DNA of 64,000 nucleotides from Ignelater luminosus (GCA_011009095.1 VTPC01007519.1:1-64000); one strand, 5' to 3'. Shown: positions 11,801-24,640, numbered from the stretch's first letter. Numbers and translations: made by a program. Notes: generated by a model from the letters alone, not told the origin.

Positions 11801-12615
11801 TTCCTTTTATCAGAGGGCGGAATTTTATTAAGGCCAGTTCTACATGAAACTCACTGCAAAATTTTAACCAAGATGATCGTTCAGCTTGCAAGTAATTTTT
11901 AAATGATTTTGTAATTAGACTTGGTATTTTGCTAAATAAGTTTCGACTTCCATTAAATGTAAACGTTGTCTTCATCCTTCAATTGTCAGATAAACGCTAT
12001 TTTGTTATCAAAATAAATAGGAGGAAGTTATCAATCGTGGACACGACAGAGTCGAAATTTTGGAATCTCAGTACAAAGAATTTTTCAATCCATGTAATAG
12101 CCCAACTCTCCAAAAAGACGAGATGAAGACCTACGATAATCGTTTTGTCAAGCATTACCTTGACCATGCAAGCATTACAAAATAATTGCCAAACACTTCG
12201 CTTGGACTCAATTAAGCAGATCATCCGTATTATATGCCTAAACAAAACAAATTATTTGTACTACCATCTCCTTATCCAGTGTATCGAACAACTGATTCAA
12301 CAGGTCGGTATAGAGCACTATTTTGCTTATTTAGGTGTGAATTATGATTGTTAAGCAGTTTTTTAATATAAATATTGATCTGGTTAAAACATACTTAAGC
12401 AAGAACGCCGAAAACTGGCAATACCGCACTGTCAGTAAAAAGGTAAACTTTGCTACTTATTGACAAGCTTATCAGAAAAAAAGTGAAAAAGATTTTTTAT
12501 CTTGGGCATAGCAACTTGCAAAAGGGTACGTCTCTCAATCTGTAGTTATTTGATCTGCTAGAATTTTGGTCAGATGCTGACTTTACTAACGCTGTTTACC
12601 AAAAAGAGAATGTTT
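8826..12615. other. AT-rich stretch, no gene recognised
   Basis: Several short open frames (for example 9876-10079, 10076-10267, 10272-10472) show no domain, motif or codon pattern that I recognise. They are of the length expected by chance in this composition. No repeat array or inverted-repeat element was seen. Confidence 0.45.
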
Positions 12616-13214
12616 TGTCCACAGAGGATGCTTCTTACATCGAGGAAAGGCAGGAAAATATCGAGTTCTCTTTTTTCCTTTTATTAGGCCTTGGTCTGTT
12701 ATTTTTCTTCTGCCTTTTCAATGTGGCTGTTCATGAGACGAGGATGTCCAGTTATCAGCCCACCTTTTTGGTGGTCTTCCTAGTGGGTTTCTTGTGTTGG
12801 GTTTATTATCTCTTGTTATTTTGACTATTTTACTTGTTCTTCATTTTTGTTAAATATGTGATTATTCCATTCCCGTCTTTGTTTTCTTGTCCATCGTACT
12901 ACCTCTTGTACCCCACATGTTTCTCTTATTTCCTCATTTCTCTTTCTATCTATCAATGTATATCCTGTGGTATTTGTTAGAGTTCTCATTTCCGCTGTTT
13001 TGAGTAATCTTTTTGTTTGAGTGTTATCTGCTCTTGTTTAGCCAGCGTATGTCATTATAGGTCTCAGATATGTTTTGTATATCCTCACCTTTGCTTCCGT
13101 ATTCATATGTTTGTTATTAGAAACCACATCCTTCAGTACCCCTGCTATTCTGTAACTTTTTGTCACTTGGCTTTTTACTTCCTTTACGAGGTTTTTGTCA
13201 TTTGTGTTTTCAAC

Positions 13215-14306
13215 ATCTGATTGATTGATAATGATTTCAAGGTTGCTTCCCCGCCAGAGGCGGGAGGCCGTTATAAGTCCCGGAAGGGCCTTCTTCAGCC
13301 AAGGGGTGTAACATTGGAGTGACGTAGAATTTGTTCTTTGTTCCCGTTCATTGGCGCAGAAACGGCCGTTGGTGTTTTGAAATAAATATGGTGTTGATCT
13401 TCTACACTCTCCCGCAGTTGTCTTAACGATGTAGCTGCGGAGGGCCGATTGCAGCATGAAGGCGTCGGATGGAGCAAAAGGATGGTAGACTGGTAATAAT
13501 TAAGTGTTGCTGAATTGTTGTTGGCTCTATAGGGCGTCTGGTGCTGCCGGAGGGTGCGGGTGCTGCTTGGCGCATCAGTGGATGATGTTGAAAGGCGTAG
13601 TTGTTGGAGAGACGCGGCCGATGTAGCGTCTAGGCGAAAAAAGTTGTTTAGAGGTCGTTGACTTCTGTATGGTTGAATTGTAGTTGTTGTAAAACGGTGC
13701 CCCCAGCCGAGATGGTGAATTTCCCATGTTGTTGATGAATTCGAATGTTGTGTCCGCGACAGGGCCGATGGATAAGATTAGATATTCATCGGCTGTCGCG
13801 GTGGTGTTATTTTGGTGGTCGTCGATAAAGATGTGAACAGTGGTCGCCGATGAAGGAGAACTTTGCACTCGCGGATTGTTGGTGGTGATGCGGCATACAA
13901 AATGGTTTTCAGAGCTACACCCCTACTCGCGTGATGTAGGGGGTGAGTTCGGTAGCGGCCGCTAGGAGTAGGCGTAGACTTCGGGGAAGTAAACCTACTT
14001 ACGCCGCGGGCCGGGAAATAATATACCCGCGTCAATAGTCGCGCCTCTCCCCCTAGGCAATGACACCGGCTCCGGGGGTCTACGTCCACCCACGAAACGC
14101 AGAGTGCCCCGGTTGGAAAAGCCGGCGCCGCTACTGGGCCTTCGCCCCCCAGAAAGAAGGTTGCCAGTAGCAGCTGCAACTGGTCGCATCACCCGGGGTG
14201 AATTGCCGGGGGGCCGGGTGCGCCTGGCGCGGGCCAGTGCGTACACTGGTTGATGACCGAGAGGGACCACTGCCAACGTCTTCACCAAACGGACACTACG
14301 CGGAAC
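13215..14306 (-). mobile_element. 1,092-bp GC-rich insertion in the LINE, with TSD
   Basis: The insertion splits the LINE between YLGV and ENTND. It is bounded by a 10-bp target-site duplication TGTTTTCAAC (13205-13214) and TGTTTTAAC (14307-14315, one base lost). Closing the site with the left copy restores the LINE reading frame exactly. The insert is much GC-richer than its host. At its left end it has a perfect hairpin (13250-13255 with 13259-13264) and then a CAAT-rich minus-strand tail, suggesting a retroposed element read right to left. No open frame within it matches a family I know. Strand is inferred from the tail only. Confidence 0.75.
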
Positions 14307-14933
14307 TGTTTTAACGCCTAAGTAGTTAAAGGTATTGATCTGTTCTATATTTCTTCTCTCTATTGACAGTTTGCACCGTTGAGGTTCTCTAGATATTACT
14401 AATGTCTTTGTCTTGTCTTTTTGTGACGTTAAATGGAAGCAATATAGCGATTTCTGAAAGTCATCTTCAATTTCAGCTGCGATTACCGCATCGTCTGTAT
14501 AATATATTATTTTAATTTTGTTTGGTCCTAGTTTGTGTCTGTTTGATATCTTTTATGAGTATGTCAAGTATCATATCAAATAGTATTGGGCTAAGCGAGT
14601 CACCTTGTCTGATTCCTTGTGGCGTCTTTACTACAGTGGTGAGTTTGTTGTTGACTGTAATATGTGTGTTTGTTTCTCTGTTTAGTTCTCCTATTAGTTT
14701 CCTGATTTTCTTGGGTATCTTGTTTTTAGAGTGTTTAGCAAATCTTTTAACCTGACTCTGTCGAAAGCTTTGGTCGGATCAATGAAGCACATGCAGAGTG
14801 GTTTATTGAATTCTACTGCCTTTTCTGCTAATTGTCGTGTTATGTCTAGTGCACCTATCGTTGATCTGTTTTTTTTTGGAAGCCCTGTTGTTCTTCACTG
14901 AATTCGTATGTTTCTTCAATCGTTGCTTTCAGG

Positions 14934-15116
14934 GATCTGCTACTGTCGTCCACATCATGCTGCATCATCTCTTTGTTTTCCATCGACCAGCCGGGGCCAA
15001 CAACGCGTATACAAAACGGAATCTACGTCGCTACCACTAGCAACAAGAACCAAGTCGGCTGAAGAACCTCCACGGGGAGCTTATAAAGGCAAACAAAACA
15101 ACTTTGTTGACTTGAC
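14934..15116. mobile_element. 183-bp SINE-like insertion in the LINE, with TSD
   Basis: A perfect 11-bp direct repeat TTGCTTTCAGG lies at 14923-14933 and 15117-15127. The 183 bp between has unrelated, GC-richer composition. Removing it with one repeat copy joins SILKA to TIEETYEFSEEQQGF in the surrounding LINE frame. I could not identify convincing A/B boxes or a poly(A) tail, so both family and orientation are open. Confidence 0.75.
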
Positions 15117-16110
15117 TTGCTTTCAGGATGCTAGTTAAGGTTTTGATTACTCAGCTTAGTATTGTTATCCTTCTATAATTTCCTGGGTTTTTCTTTTCTC
15201 CTTTTTTGACTATAGGGATTGTCACACTGGTGTTTGTTTCCCTTTCCGTTATTATTTGATATACTTTGGTTAGCTTTATTGTAAGTTGTGTTTCTCCATA
15301 TTTTAAGAGCTCGTTATTGATTTTGACTCTTTCCGCCGCTTTCCTGTTTTTTAATTTTCTAATCGCCGCTTCTACTTGTGTTTTTTCTATTGTAATTGAT
15401 GGTTCCTGAATTTGCCCTTCCGTTATCGTTACTTGTTCTTCTGATTTTTTTGGTTTATTTCTGCATTTTCCTGTAGGTACAATCCTTTGAAGTATCGACC
15501 CTATGTTTGTTCGTCTATGGTTTTCTTCTTCTTAGCATTGCCCAAATCTTCATACTTTTCGTTGCGCCCCATATAGATCTTTTTCCATTTCTATCGTGAA
15601 GTTGTTCCAGTATTCCTTTTTAAGTTGCCTTATGTTTGCGTTAATTCGGTTTCCTGTTTCGATGTATCTTGACTTCATTTCATTTGTGCTAGTGTGATGT
15701 ATTTTAGATATGCTTCCCTTTTATCTTGCTAAATTTTTAATTTCTTGTGTAAACCAGGATTTCTTATTATTTTGCTAGTTGATATTTATCTTCCGTTTTC
15801 CTAGTGCTTTAAGAACTGATTCTCTGATTTCTAATTTTTTCCAAGCTTCTTCGACTGTGTCATTGTCCTCTATCTGATTATCAAATATTCTTTGTACCAG
15901 TTGATTTTTGTAAAGGTTTTTTGTTGAGTCATCTGAGATAGAATGCATGCTGAGCTTTTCTATGAATTCTGCTGGTAATTTTAGCTTTTTTGCATTGCTA
16001 ACCTTATTTTACAGAGTACGAGGCGGTGATCTGTTCCTATGTTTGCTGATGTTAGTGCTCTGATATCGAGTTGTGTGCGACAAATCTGAATCCCTATCAA
16101 GTTCAACAAG

Positions 16111-16820
16111 ACTTGTGGGGCCGCTTATTCTGTGTTGGGGAGGCGGCGGTGACGGTACGGTCTTGGGCGCCAGATTTGATGAGGGGGTTTACTCCTCCAC
16201 CTCGTTCTTGGGGTGATCAGACAAGGGCTACGGTGGAGATACGGTAATCCAATAAACAGTGTTGCTGTAAAGCTTGCGGTAAAATAAAACACTCAAATAT
16301 AACCAAAATGGATCTATTAGAAACAAGCGGCAAATGTACACAAGCGAATTATATGCTCAAATAAATTGTATACACAAGCAAATTATATAATCACACAAAC
16401 TATATAACCAAGAAATGCAACTAGTATGCGCTACGCAGGGTGCAGGCCAAGAGGAGTACAAGCGAGTCGGGTTATAAGCTTTGCGAGTTCGGATCAAATG
16501 CCCTACAAGGGTATAGAATAATAATATATGGAGGAGGGCGGTGCTATCAAGCGATGACACCCGGATATCTTGTTTTGTGGTTTGGCCGACGGCGGACTGG
16601 TTCGATCGAACGTTGGCAGTCAAACCAAAAGTGAAGGTATAGGACGGAGGACGGAGCTACCCAGCGACGACAGATCGGCTCGACCGACAGCGACGACATT
16701 AGGAAAGCTGATCTAGTTAGAATATATAGAGCGGACAATTAGAATAGAACACTTTAATACCTTAATACTTACTACTTACAGCATACTTACTCTGTACTGG
16801 TGCTGGACTGGCTGCTTGGT
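16111..16820 (-). mobile_element. possible LTR plus primer binding site (weak)
   Basis: On the minus strand TGGCGCCCAAG (16162-16172) matches the first ten bases of a tRNA-Lys-type primer binding site. The several hundred bases upstream of it on that strand (16173 to about 16800) are GC-richer than background and could be an LTR, with AT-rich and terminator-like stretches near 16300-16400. No second LTR and no gag/pol coding is visible, so at best it is a solo LTR with its leader. Confidence 0.3.
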
Positions 16821-17510
16821 TGGCTTCACAATCTGCAACAATACAACTGCTTTTTGATGTGATATTTCCATTCTTCTTAAAATATAGGCGTGCGAGGTAT
16901 CGGAATTGCTTCCAACATTTTTCTTTGGGAGCACCTTAGACTTTCAGCATCGTTCGCACATCATGTTGTTAGGAATGTTATAAAGGATGATACCATAATA
17001 CATTCAGAATTATCGTGAACGATATGGTGGAAGAGTTATGACGGATAGGCTGCTTTTCATTAACTACCTATTCATTCTTATAAAAATCCTTGTAGTCATA
17101 TTCTAACTTTATATTTTGAATCGCAGCCAATTGATACTTCTGTTGTATTCGATAATTTGATTGTCAATCACAGTTTTATTAAATTTATTAAAAACCAAAT
17201 TCTACTTTCTGCGGCATTCTAATTTTTTTCATTTTTCTTTTGAAATTTTGCTTAGGCGCGTCATTCCCATTGGACGAATTGAGCAAGTTAAAGTTTATTT
17301 GAATGATGTAACATGATGGCGCGGCGGCGTGGCCAGCATTGTTTGTTATTTTATTGTTTTGATAACTAAGTTGTCCTATTGTATTCGAGAATCTAAAGTT
17401 AATTTGTTAGTTAAATTAATTTAAAAACCCAGAAAATTAAAATATAGGTTAGGGCCAATCTACTTGATTTGAATTTAGCTTTTTTATTCAGACTTTGTAT
17501 TTTATTGCAA
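16821..17510. other. AT-rich stretch, nothing recognised
   Basis: No coding, repeat or element boundary could be supported here. Confidence 0.4.
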
Positions 17511-17590
17511 GCATAACCCGACCCGTGTTGGTATGTAGTACTTTTACATAGGAAGGTTAATGAAAGGTTAAATCCGACCAAGGATGAAAA
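17511..17590. repeat. isolated unit of the 8-kb tandem repeat
   Basis: ACCCGACCCGTGTTGGTATG, then GGAAGGTTAATGAAAGG and AATCCGACC, aligns to the repeat consensus at 7955-8825 in the same order and spacing. It shows that the repeat is dispersed as well as arrayed. Confidence 0.6.
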
Positions 17591-20500
17591 CTGTAGCCTG
17601 ACTAGTGACTCCGATTGGTGGTCGCTGCAGGCAGCCACGACCGTTTCTACTCGTAAATGATTAAAAGAAAAGAGAGTTAAGTAGACAGGGGGCTCCCGAT
17701 CTGGATGCTTTAGTGCATTTTTTTAGTTGGTGAAGTTATTTGATTAATTTATGCGGGACTAACCACCATGCATATGTACTTAACACCTGATGCTTCTTGT
17801 TCGTATACTAAGAAGTATTTTCTTTGCAGTAAACAATTTTATTGCGTACACATTATCTTAAATAGATTGTTAGGAATTTTATTTTTAAAATTTGAAATTA
17901 AATGGAAATTCTAAATTCTATGCGTTTTTTAATTAATTGTCGTTAAAGTGAAATTAAAAATTCGATTAGTAATATTTATAATTGAATTACAATAAACACA
18001 GTTCAAACAAAAATTGCAACTTTTTCAGAAGCAAGTAAACTGACAGGTGTTTAAGAGGCTTTATGTGTTTCGATGGATTTTCCAATTTTCCTGCTAAAGT
18101 AGAATGAAGACTTGCAGATAACGGACGACTTGTTGCACAATACCCATGACAGAATTTGACAAGGGACCTTATATTATGTGGTATTTATATTCAGCAGCAC
18201 GAGTTTCCACAGTTTACATGACATTCGATGGCAAACAGGACGTTCTTTTTACAGCAGCCACCGTTGAAAGGACTGTTCTAGATTAACCTACTACGAAAAT
18301 TGCTTGCCTCAAAAAAACGGAAATTGCTACATATACCAAGAGATTTTTTTGCCCAGAATAGTGGTTTAGCTCAAAGTTACTTTTGTTACGACTGACATTA
18401 AGATGTTGTGGAGTTATTTATAGAGGACAATTGGAGATAAAAACAAAATTGAAATAGATTTACTTATCTTACTTTCCGTAAATACTTGCCATCTTTCGAA
18501 TTTACAGAAATTGAAGCCAGTTTAACTCAAATTCACCATAAAATTCTAAGTAAAAAATTTCAATTTATCATTTCTCAATCCATGTTAGAGTAAATATCCG
18601 TTTTTCCATTATTTCTGTCTTTAGAATTGAAAGACGTTCAATTTTTTTGAACAAGATGAAAATTCTAGAACATGCGGATAGTCGGTCGCACATAAATAAA
18701 TCCCGGAGAAATCGCTTGTAAGCATAAACAGTTTCGGCATTAAAGTTGTTAAAAAGTTTTCCTCTTAACAAATCAAATTTAAATTTACGGTTTCTAGTGA
18801 TGAAGTTTTATAAAGACGTAGCTTTTCATTTTCAAAAATAAATGGAAAAACATCAGATTCACAATTCCACCAGGTTTGCGGTGGGAAAACAACTTTAATG
18901 TAACTAACAAACAAGTAAATTTCAGGCCTCAGAAGCGAAACACGTAGGAAGCGTCTCTTTAACTTATTTTAACCTATTTTTATGGAGTTTCTGTTTTAGC
19001 GCCATTATGTTTTTCCAGGAATTTATTTTAATAGGGGAGATTTTAAACTAGACAGGCTAATGTAATTTAAAATGGAGAAGATTAAAAAAGATAATTGAAA
19101 TAAAACGCTTTTTAAATAGCGAACGTTCGATTTTCAAGTCAAGCAAGAATTTCTATTTTGTGTGGAAAATTCTTGATTTTATAAAAGCTTTACTTCAAGA
19201 TCTCAAATTTTTTCTGTTAATGCGGTGTTTTAAAACATTAGGGATGTAATATCGCGATTTATATGAGTTACAGAATTTCTAAATTTGTTTTTTACTCGTG
19301 TGAAGTAAGTACTTGACGAAATTTCTGTGAGCAGGCTGTCAAAGCATGACTAATTATTCTCGCGTGCTCTTCTCTTAATTCATTAATTACAACCTTTTTA
19401 GGCTCAATTATCGATGTTGGTTTTAATCGATTTACTTGCAATCTCAAATATCCCGGGTAAAAGACTGAAGGATGTCACATCTGAGCCCTTAGGTATTCAT
19501 TGCTCAAGAAGTCCACAGGATGAATTCAGGGATAGATGTTTTGGGCTGAATTCATGCTTGGTAACAGACTTGTTTTAATCCATGATTTGGGACAGCAGGA
19601 CATTCTCTCGTAAATAGAAGTTTTCTTTTATGGACAATAATGTTTGACAACACAGAACTATAACAGTTTGAATTAGCAACCGATTTCCACACATTAATTG
19701 CTCATAACATTGTCCATGGTAAGACAAATCCTCCAAGGACTATTAAAGAAAAAACTGACAACAAGACTGACTTCATGCATAAAAACGTACCGTTTTCAAA
19801 ATACAGGGTGTCCAAAGTGTTATTTTCAAAATTTTTGATTTTTTTAAATATCTCAAAAATTATGTGTGAAATATTATTATAGAAAGGAGAAAGAACGTTA
19901 GAAAAAACAAAAAAATTGCCGTTACCTAGTAGAGTTAAAGAGATCAATACATTAGATTACAAAGAACTACAGCTAAACTGTAATAAATCTTGAAGAAGAG
20001 ATTGATTATCTATGCAACGAAATTGACATGTAGCTAAAAAAGCAATTTCAGGAAGTGCCATTTAGATCTTAGAGCAATTACTTTGTGTGATACAATAAAA
20101 ACTAAAAGTGATTCAAAATATTATATGTTGACTGAAAACTTCTAAAATGCAATTTCTAGAGAATTTCATAAATGTACACAAATGGGTGATACACAACACC
20201 CTACAATCGCAAACCTGTGCGTAAATACTATAAAGAAGTTCTTAAACAAACAACAGCGTAAACAATTATAAAGGAAAAAGGAAATCGTAAAAGACGATGT
20301 ATTTGTAGGGATAAGCTTGGGATATTACTGAAAAAAGTAGAATACTGAACAAATATTGTTAAAAAAGTGGGACATTATTAAGAAAAAAGAATTAGAAAGA
20401 AAGAGCAAACAATCTTTAAAGAAAATACAGAAAAACTTCAACTTTTGATAAACAACATACCGCACCTTAGAGATAAATAACTAATTACGTCTTTATACTT

Positions 20501-20850
20501 TTTTGAAAATTCTCATTTACGACGGGCACCTAGCGCGAGTTCACGTGTTTTATAAGTAATAATAAATACGCCTATTTAATAATAATTAAGCCAGAATAAA
20601 ATACGGTGAAATCAAAAGTAATTTTAGTGGAGTTAAAATTTGCAAATGTTGATGTAGTAATTAATAGAATAACCAAAACATTGTAAATAATAATAAATAA
20701 AGTGAGAAAACCAATATCAAACGAACACGCGACCTTTCAGGAACTTCTAGTGTGGTTTCTTTATTTATCTCGGAAAGCTAGTGATAACAAATAATTTTGA
20801 TAAATATAATTAAGGAGCGCTTACACGCATTATTTAATAAAATGGAACAG
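17591..20850. other. AT-rich stretch with one possible MITE end
   Basis: No gene is recognised. TACAGGGTGTCC at 19803 resembles the terminus of the CAGGGTGT-type MITE found at 36416-36504, and CAACACCCTAC near 20205 could be a degraded opposite end, but the pairing is imperfect. Confidence 0.3.
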
Positions 20851-21010
20851 CTGTGAAGATTGGGACGCAATAGAGAAAAACGGTAGAAGAATTGAAAATA
20901 AATTAGAAGAAATTCAACTACAACTAGTTGACATTAAGCAACAATATATAAAATTGAAAAGAAGGAAAAAGAAATTAATGATACAGGGTGTAGAGAAAAC
21001 AAAAACAAAT
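20851..21010 (+). pseudogene. coiled-coil coding remnant, possibly LINE ORF1
   Basis: The plus frame contains GRRIENKLEEIQLQLVDIKQ and then YIKLKRRKKKLMIQGV, a charged heptad-like segment followed by a basic run and a short hydrophobic strand. That order is seen in ORF1 proteins of some LINEs. It is short and runs into stops; low-complexity AT-rich sequence could mimic it. Confidence 0.25.
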
Positions 21011-23690
21011 TAGAACTGAAAGGAACAATTCAATTTCAATTTTGAAGAATACAAGAATACTGCAAATCAATGTATCAAAGGAAGTAGAGAACATAAGAAG
21101 GAAAAATGAGAGATAGGAATGTGAGATCAAGAAGATAGGAAGCTATTGAGTGATCTTCAACAAAGGAATATAGAGAAGAACAGGAGTAGGATGCATCGGA
21201 ATGTTTAGTAAAGAAGACATAAACATAAATGGAATAAGAATGACAGAAGTGTTTTAGGTAAACGATTCTTTGGTTAGCAATACCTTCTGGTATCAAAACT
21301 TCTACTCGTACTCGCAATATAACTTTTTTAAGTGACTGTCTATCCAATCTACAAGATTTCTCCTTTGAACGTTGCTCGGCTTGAGTCTCCATCTTTTTGC
21401 ACCTCTCGTCGTCTTGTAACCTGTTTGCAATTCTTGCAAGTGAACTCAATTATCCTCTTCATACGCAAGGATTTGGGCTATAGAGACTACTCAATTATTG
21501 TGTGGTGTTGTGCAGTATAAATACTGTATGACTGAGGATTGGCAAAAACGTTGTGGGAAACGTTTTTCTGAAGTGCCGTCGTTACTGCCCGTCTACCGAT
21601 CAGAGGTTCGCCTCGGGCTGCAAGCAACATCTACTATCAAGATAACTCTGCATCTTGGTGTCTCCTTTACATACAAATTGACATATTTTTTCTCGTTTAA
21701 ATCTTTTCATCACGGTGGGAAGTTTTTACAGTAACACCCGGTATACATAGATCTACACATACATTTATTTAACTCTGCCTATCTCTTATTAGGACTTTCA
21801 CACATACTTTGTCTTCATCCTTCAGCATGAGCGGAGGTTCTTGGACCAGTTGCTCTACCAATGGACGGGGGGCACTATTACTATAGGGAAGTTTCTTTGA
21901 CACCCTTCTCTTAGTATTGTCACCATTATGGTGATGTTCAGTTTCCTTTCCATCCACAGCTACCTCATCGCTTTGTGGACTATTTTTTCTACGATGATTG
22001 CGCATGGTAAGGATTATCAAGTCTACTCGCTACAACTGCAAACAGGTCAGAAAAGGAACTAGAGGTAGCAAACTAAAGACTTCAGTTTCAGATTCTTATA
22101 ACCCATAGAATCTGCCCCATTGCATAAAACCTTACACATTTTGCAGATACTTGCACCAATCACAAATCATATCGACTAGATTACGCATTCAGTTCAGAAA
22201 CTGTTTTAGTTGTGCTTGAACTGGAAGAATTATGTCTAAGAGTTGGTGAATTTCTGATTATGGTGATTTATATACCAGTGTACTATGATCTAGCCAAAGC
22301 AAAAACAAGAAAAAATACGTAATCCAAGCATGAATTTTACAAATAATTGAACACAGCTAAATTTAACATCATTACCAGAGTATGAACAACAGAGGGTGAT
22401 GACTAATTCTAAAACCTGACTAAGTAGATAAAACCGAAAAAGTAAGTTGTGTAATGTGTATATTTAACAATTGAACTGACACGGCACAATTTCACCTTTG
22501 GATATCCGTGCTTTGGTCTTGGCATCTTTCTAAGGTTTACAATATCTACTGCACTTCGAACAAAACTCAAAATAACCAATTATCTTAACCACTCGAATCA
22601 CTCTTTGTGACGAGTCGAAACCAGCTTTATTATCGGAAACAAACTTGCATATTACTTATTTCTGAGACGTTTAATAACCTGCAAATAACATGCAATTATA
22701 CAAGATAATTGAAACAACTCAAGACTGAGAAAAAGTAAGAAGGTTAGAGAAACGGCCCAAAGAAATAGAAAAATTGAGTGCTATCAGCAGAGAAAATTAA
22801 GGGAAATGAAAACATTGACAAGATGTCGAAAGGAAGAAACTCTCTCTTTATAAAGTTCGTTTGATATCTAAAAATCTACTACTCACCTGTTAATTTATGT
22901 TAGTTCGTACAATACTTCCCCATAGCAGTGTAACTTGTACTATGGTGGCAATATAATCCAGTCAACGAAGGGGTTATAAAGGACATGGAATGAGGGAGAA
23001 TTTTTCTCTTGAGGAATATGTTGGGGGTAGTTAGGAGACAAAGATACTAAAAGTGCCCGCCCCCAGCTCTGCCGTGTCCTTTACAATCAGCTTTTGGGCA
23101 TTCATTGACTGGACTAATACTGAGGATGGTGGAGGGTAACATCTGTTAAATCTTGTCAAAGTCAACAGTTTTCAACAATGGTTATTTTAGGTGTCTAAAT
23201 AGGTACTATTCGTTGTGTAGCATGTACATGAATTTAATACTGACCAATAGTTAACATCAGAAGTCATGGTGGTTGCAAAAGATCTCAGTTCTATAATGCG
23301 ATACTTAAGAAGTATGGGGGGTCCAAGTTCACTAATATCAAATCAAAGAAAAATTGTTCAATAATTTCAACCATCACATATACAAGTGTGACTTGGTGCA
23401 AAGAAAAATCTCAATTTGAGTCAATAGAGACCTGAGTTTCTATACATTGATAGATGTTGCTCTAATGAAAATGAATTTAAATTCATAATTCGTATCAGGA
23501 AAAAAGTGAACTTGAATCTTTCTACTTCGTAGGACCTAAATGTTCACTTTTTTGAAGGACTAGAACTAGGATTATTATTATATTATAATCCATTATTCCT
23601 TTGCGAGACGTAAGGTAATTACATACAATACAAAATCCAAAGTTTATTGAGTGTATGTCGAACTTATAATATTGATTCTTGTTTCCTTCA
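21011..23690. other. unassigned; several short frames
   Basis: Frames at 21075-21449 (minus), 21332-21734 (plus) and 21769-22020 (minus) were read. The last encodes a hydrophilic 83-residue segment (MRNHRRKNSPQSDEVAVDGK at its start) that is compositionally more protein-like than its surroundings, but I do not recognise it and no splice pattern or neighbour supports it. The remainder is AT-rich and featureless. Confidence 0.3.
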
Positions 23691-23699
23691 TGATAGTTG

Positions 23700-24640
23700 T
23701 TCTCCATGAAATGATTAGGGGTATTTATTGTTTTTCTCAGAGTATGGCCCAGCCATCCATATTTCCTTCTTTTTATTTCTTTGTTGATGTTTTCTTACCT
23801 AGTTGTTTGCCATAAGTCGTTGTTGAAAATTATATTTGGCCACCATATTCCTAGTATGTTTTATAGGCATCTATTGATATATGGTTGAAGTTTCCTTTCG
23901 ATTTCTCTTGTTACTAGCCATGTTTCAGAGTCGTGCAATAGAACCGGCTTCACTGTCAGTTTTTTTGAAAGCCGAACATTTTTTATTTTTGCAAGCACTC
24001 CTCTTGCTTTATTTATTCTTTTTGAGATGTCTGTAGTTGTTCCTCCATCAGTGGAGATCATACTTCCTAGATATGAGAATTCTTTTACTATTTCATTCAC
24101 TTTTATTAATATATTTTCTTGGAAATTTATACTAATTACTTTAAATTTGTTTTTATTGATCTTTAGCCCGACTTTTTTTGATTCATTTACTAAATCCTGA
24201 AGCTTCAGTTGCATGCTTTGAATTTTTGATGAAAATAGACACATGTCATCAGCATACTTCTAGTCTTCCAGTACTTTATACTTATACTTTATTGGCAGCT
24301 CGGTTTCTTCGGGGAGTTCAGTGTCTACACTTTCGTTGTTAAGTATTTTTTCAAAAGCATTCACGCCATCTTTCTACTTGTTCGTTTACTGTGTAGATGT
24401 TTATTCCAATTTTGACTTTCAGTGGCAGTCATTGGTGATCCTTAGTTTCCTGCGAGATGTCGTATTTTCTTGTACATTTCCCTGGAAGCTCTTCTGTCAG
24501 CAGCTGTTTATGCTTCATTTGCTAGTTTTTGATATATTTCTGTTTGTCCTTCTTTATATTTTTCTTTACTGCTTTGCTACAAGCTGTATATTCTTTTTGT
24601 TGCTTTTCTTTTACTTAGGACTAGAATGCAAATACATTAT
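23700..24640 (-). mobile_element. RTE-like LINE copy lacking the RT core
   Basis: On the minus strand, the linker region before the reverse transcriptase (KKNIKKDKQKYIKN, VNEQVERWRECF, ILNNESVDTELPEETELPI) runs almost directly into YADDMCLFSSKIQ near 24240-24250, skipping the fingers/palm blocks that normally separate them. It then continues DLVNESKKVGLKINKNK, FSYLGSMISTDGGTTTDISK, RINKARGVLAKIKN, SETWLVTREIERKL and a C-terminal IKRRKYGWLGHTLRK near 23740-23780. The YLGS-STDGGT signature is typical of RTE-type elements. It is a pseudogene with an internal deletion of roughly three quarters of a kilobase. Confidence 0.88.

Larger units (their letters stand above)
12620..16110 (-). mobile_element. 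RTE-like LINE remnant with two nested insertions
   Basis: Read on the minus strand, the element shows in order: end of an endonuclease domain (NIGTDHRLVLCKI, near 16010-16060); a linker with EAYLKYITLAQMK and MGRNEKYEDLGNAKKKK (about 15500-15720); TIPIVKKGEKKNPGNYRRIT (near 15150-15220); EFSEEQQGFQKK (near 14880-14910); the reverse transcriptase blocks FIDPTKAFDRVRL (14755-14790), GIRQGDSLSPILF (14588-14617) and YTDD (14490-14501); YLGV (near 14320); and, after an insertion, NLVKEVKSQVTKSYRIAG, EAKVRIYKTYLRPIMTYAG and a C-terminal DRKRNEEIRETCGVQEVV region down to about 12640. Stops and frameshifts interrupt it, so it is inactive. Motif order identifies the RTE-type class; the exact clade is tentative. 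Confidence 0.88.

Noticed and set aside
12615-12824. Plus-strand frame with apparent transmembrane helices
   Set aside because: Antisense of the C-terminal end of the minus-strand RTE element.
13778-14288. Two overlapping 133- and 97-codon Arg/Pro-rich minus-strand frames
   Set aside because: They lie in the GC-rich insertion, and the 97-codon frame partly starts in the host LINE. No recognisable domain.
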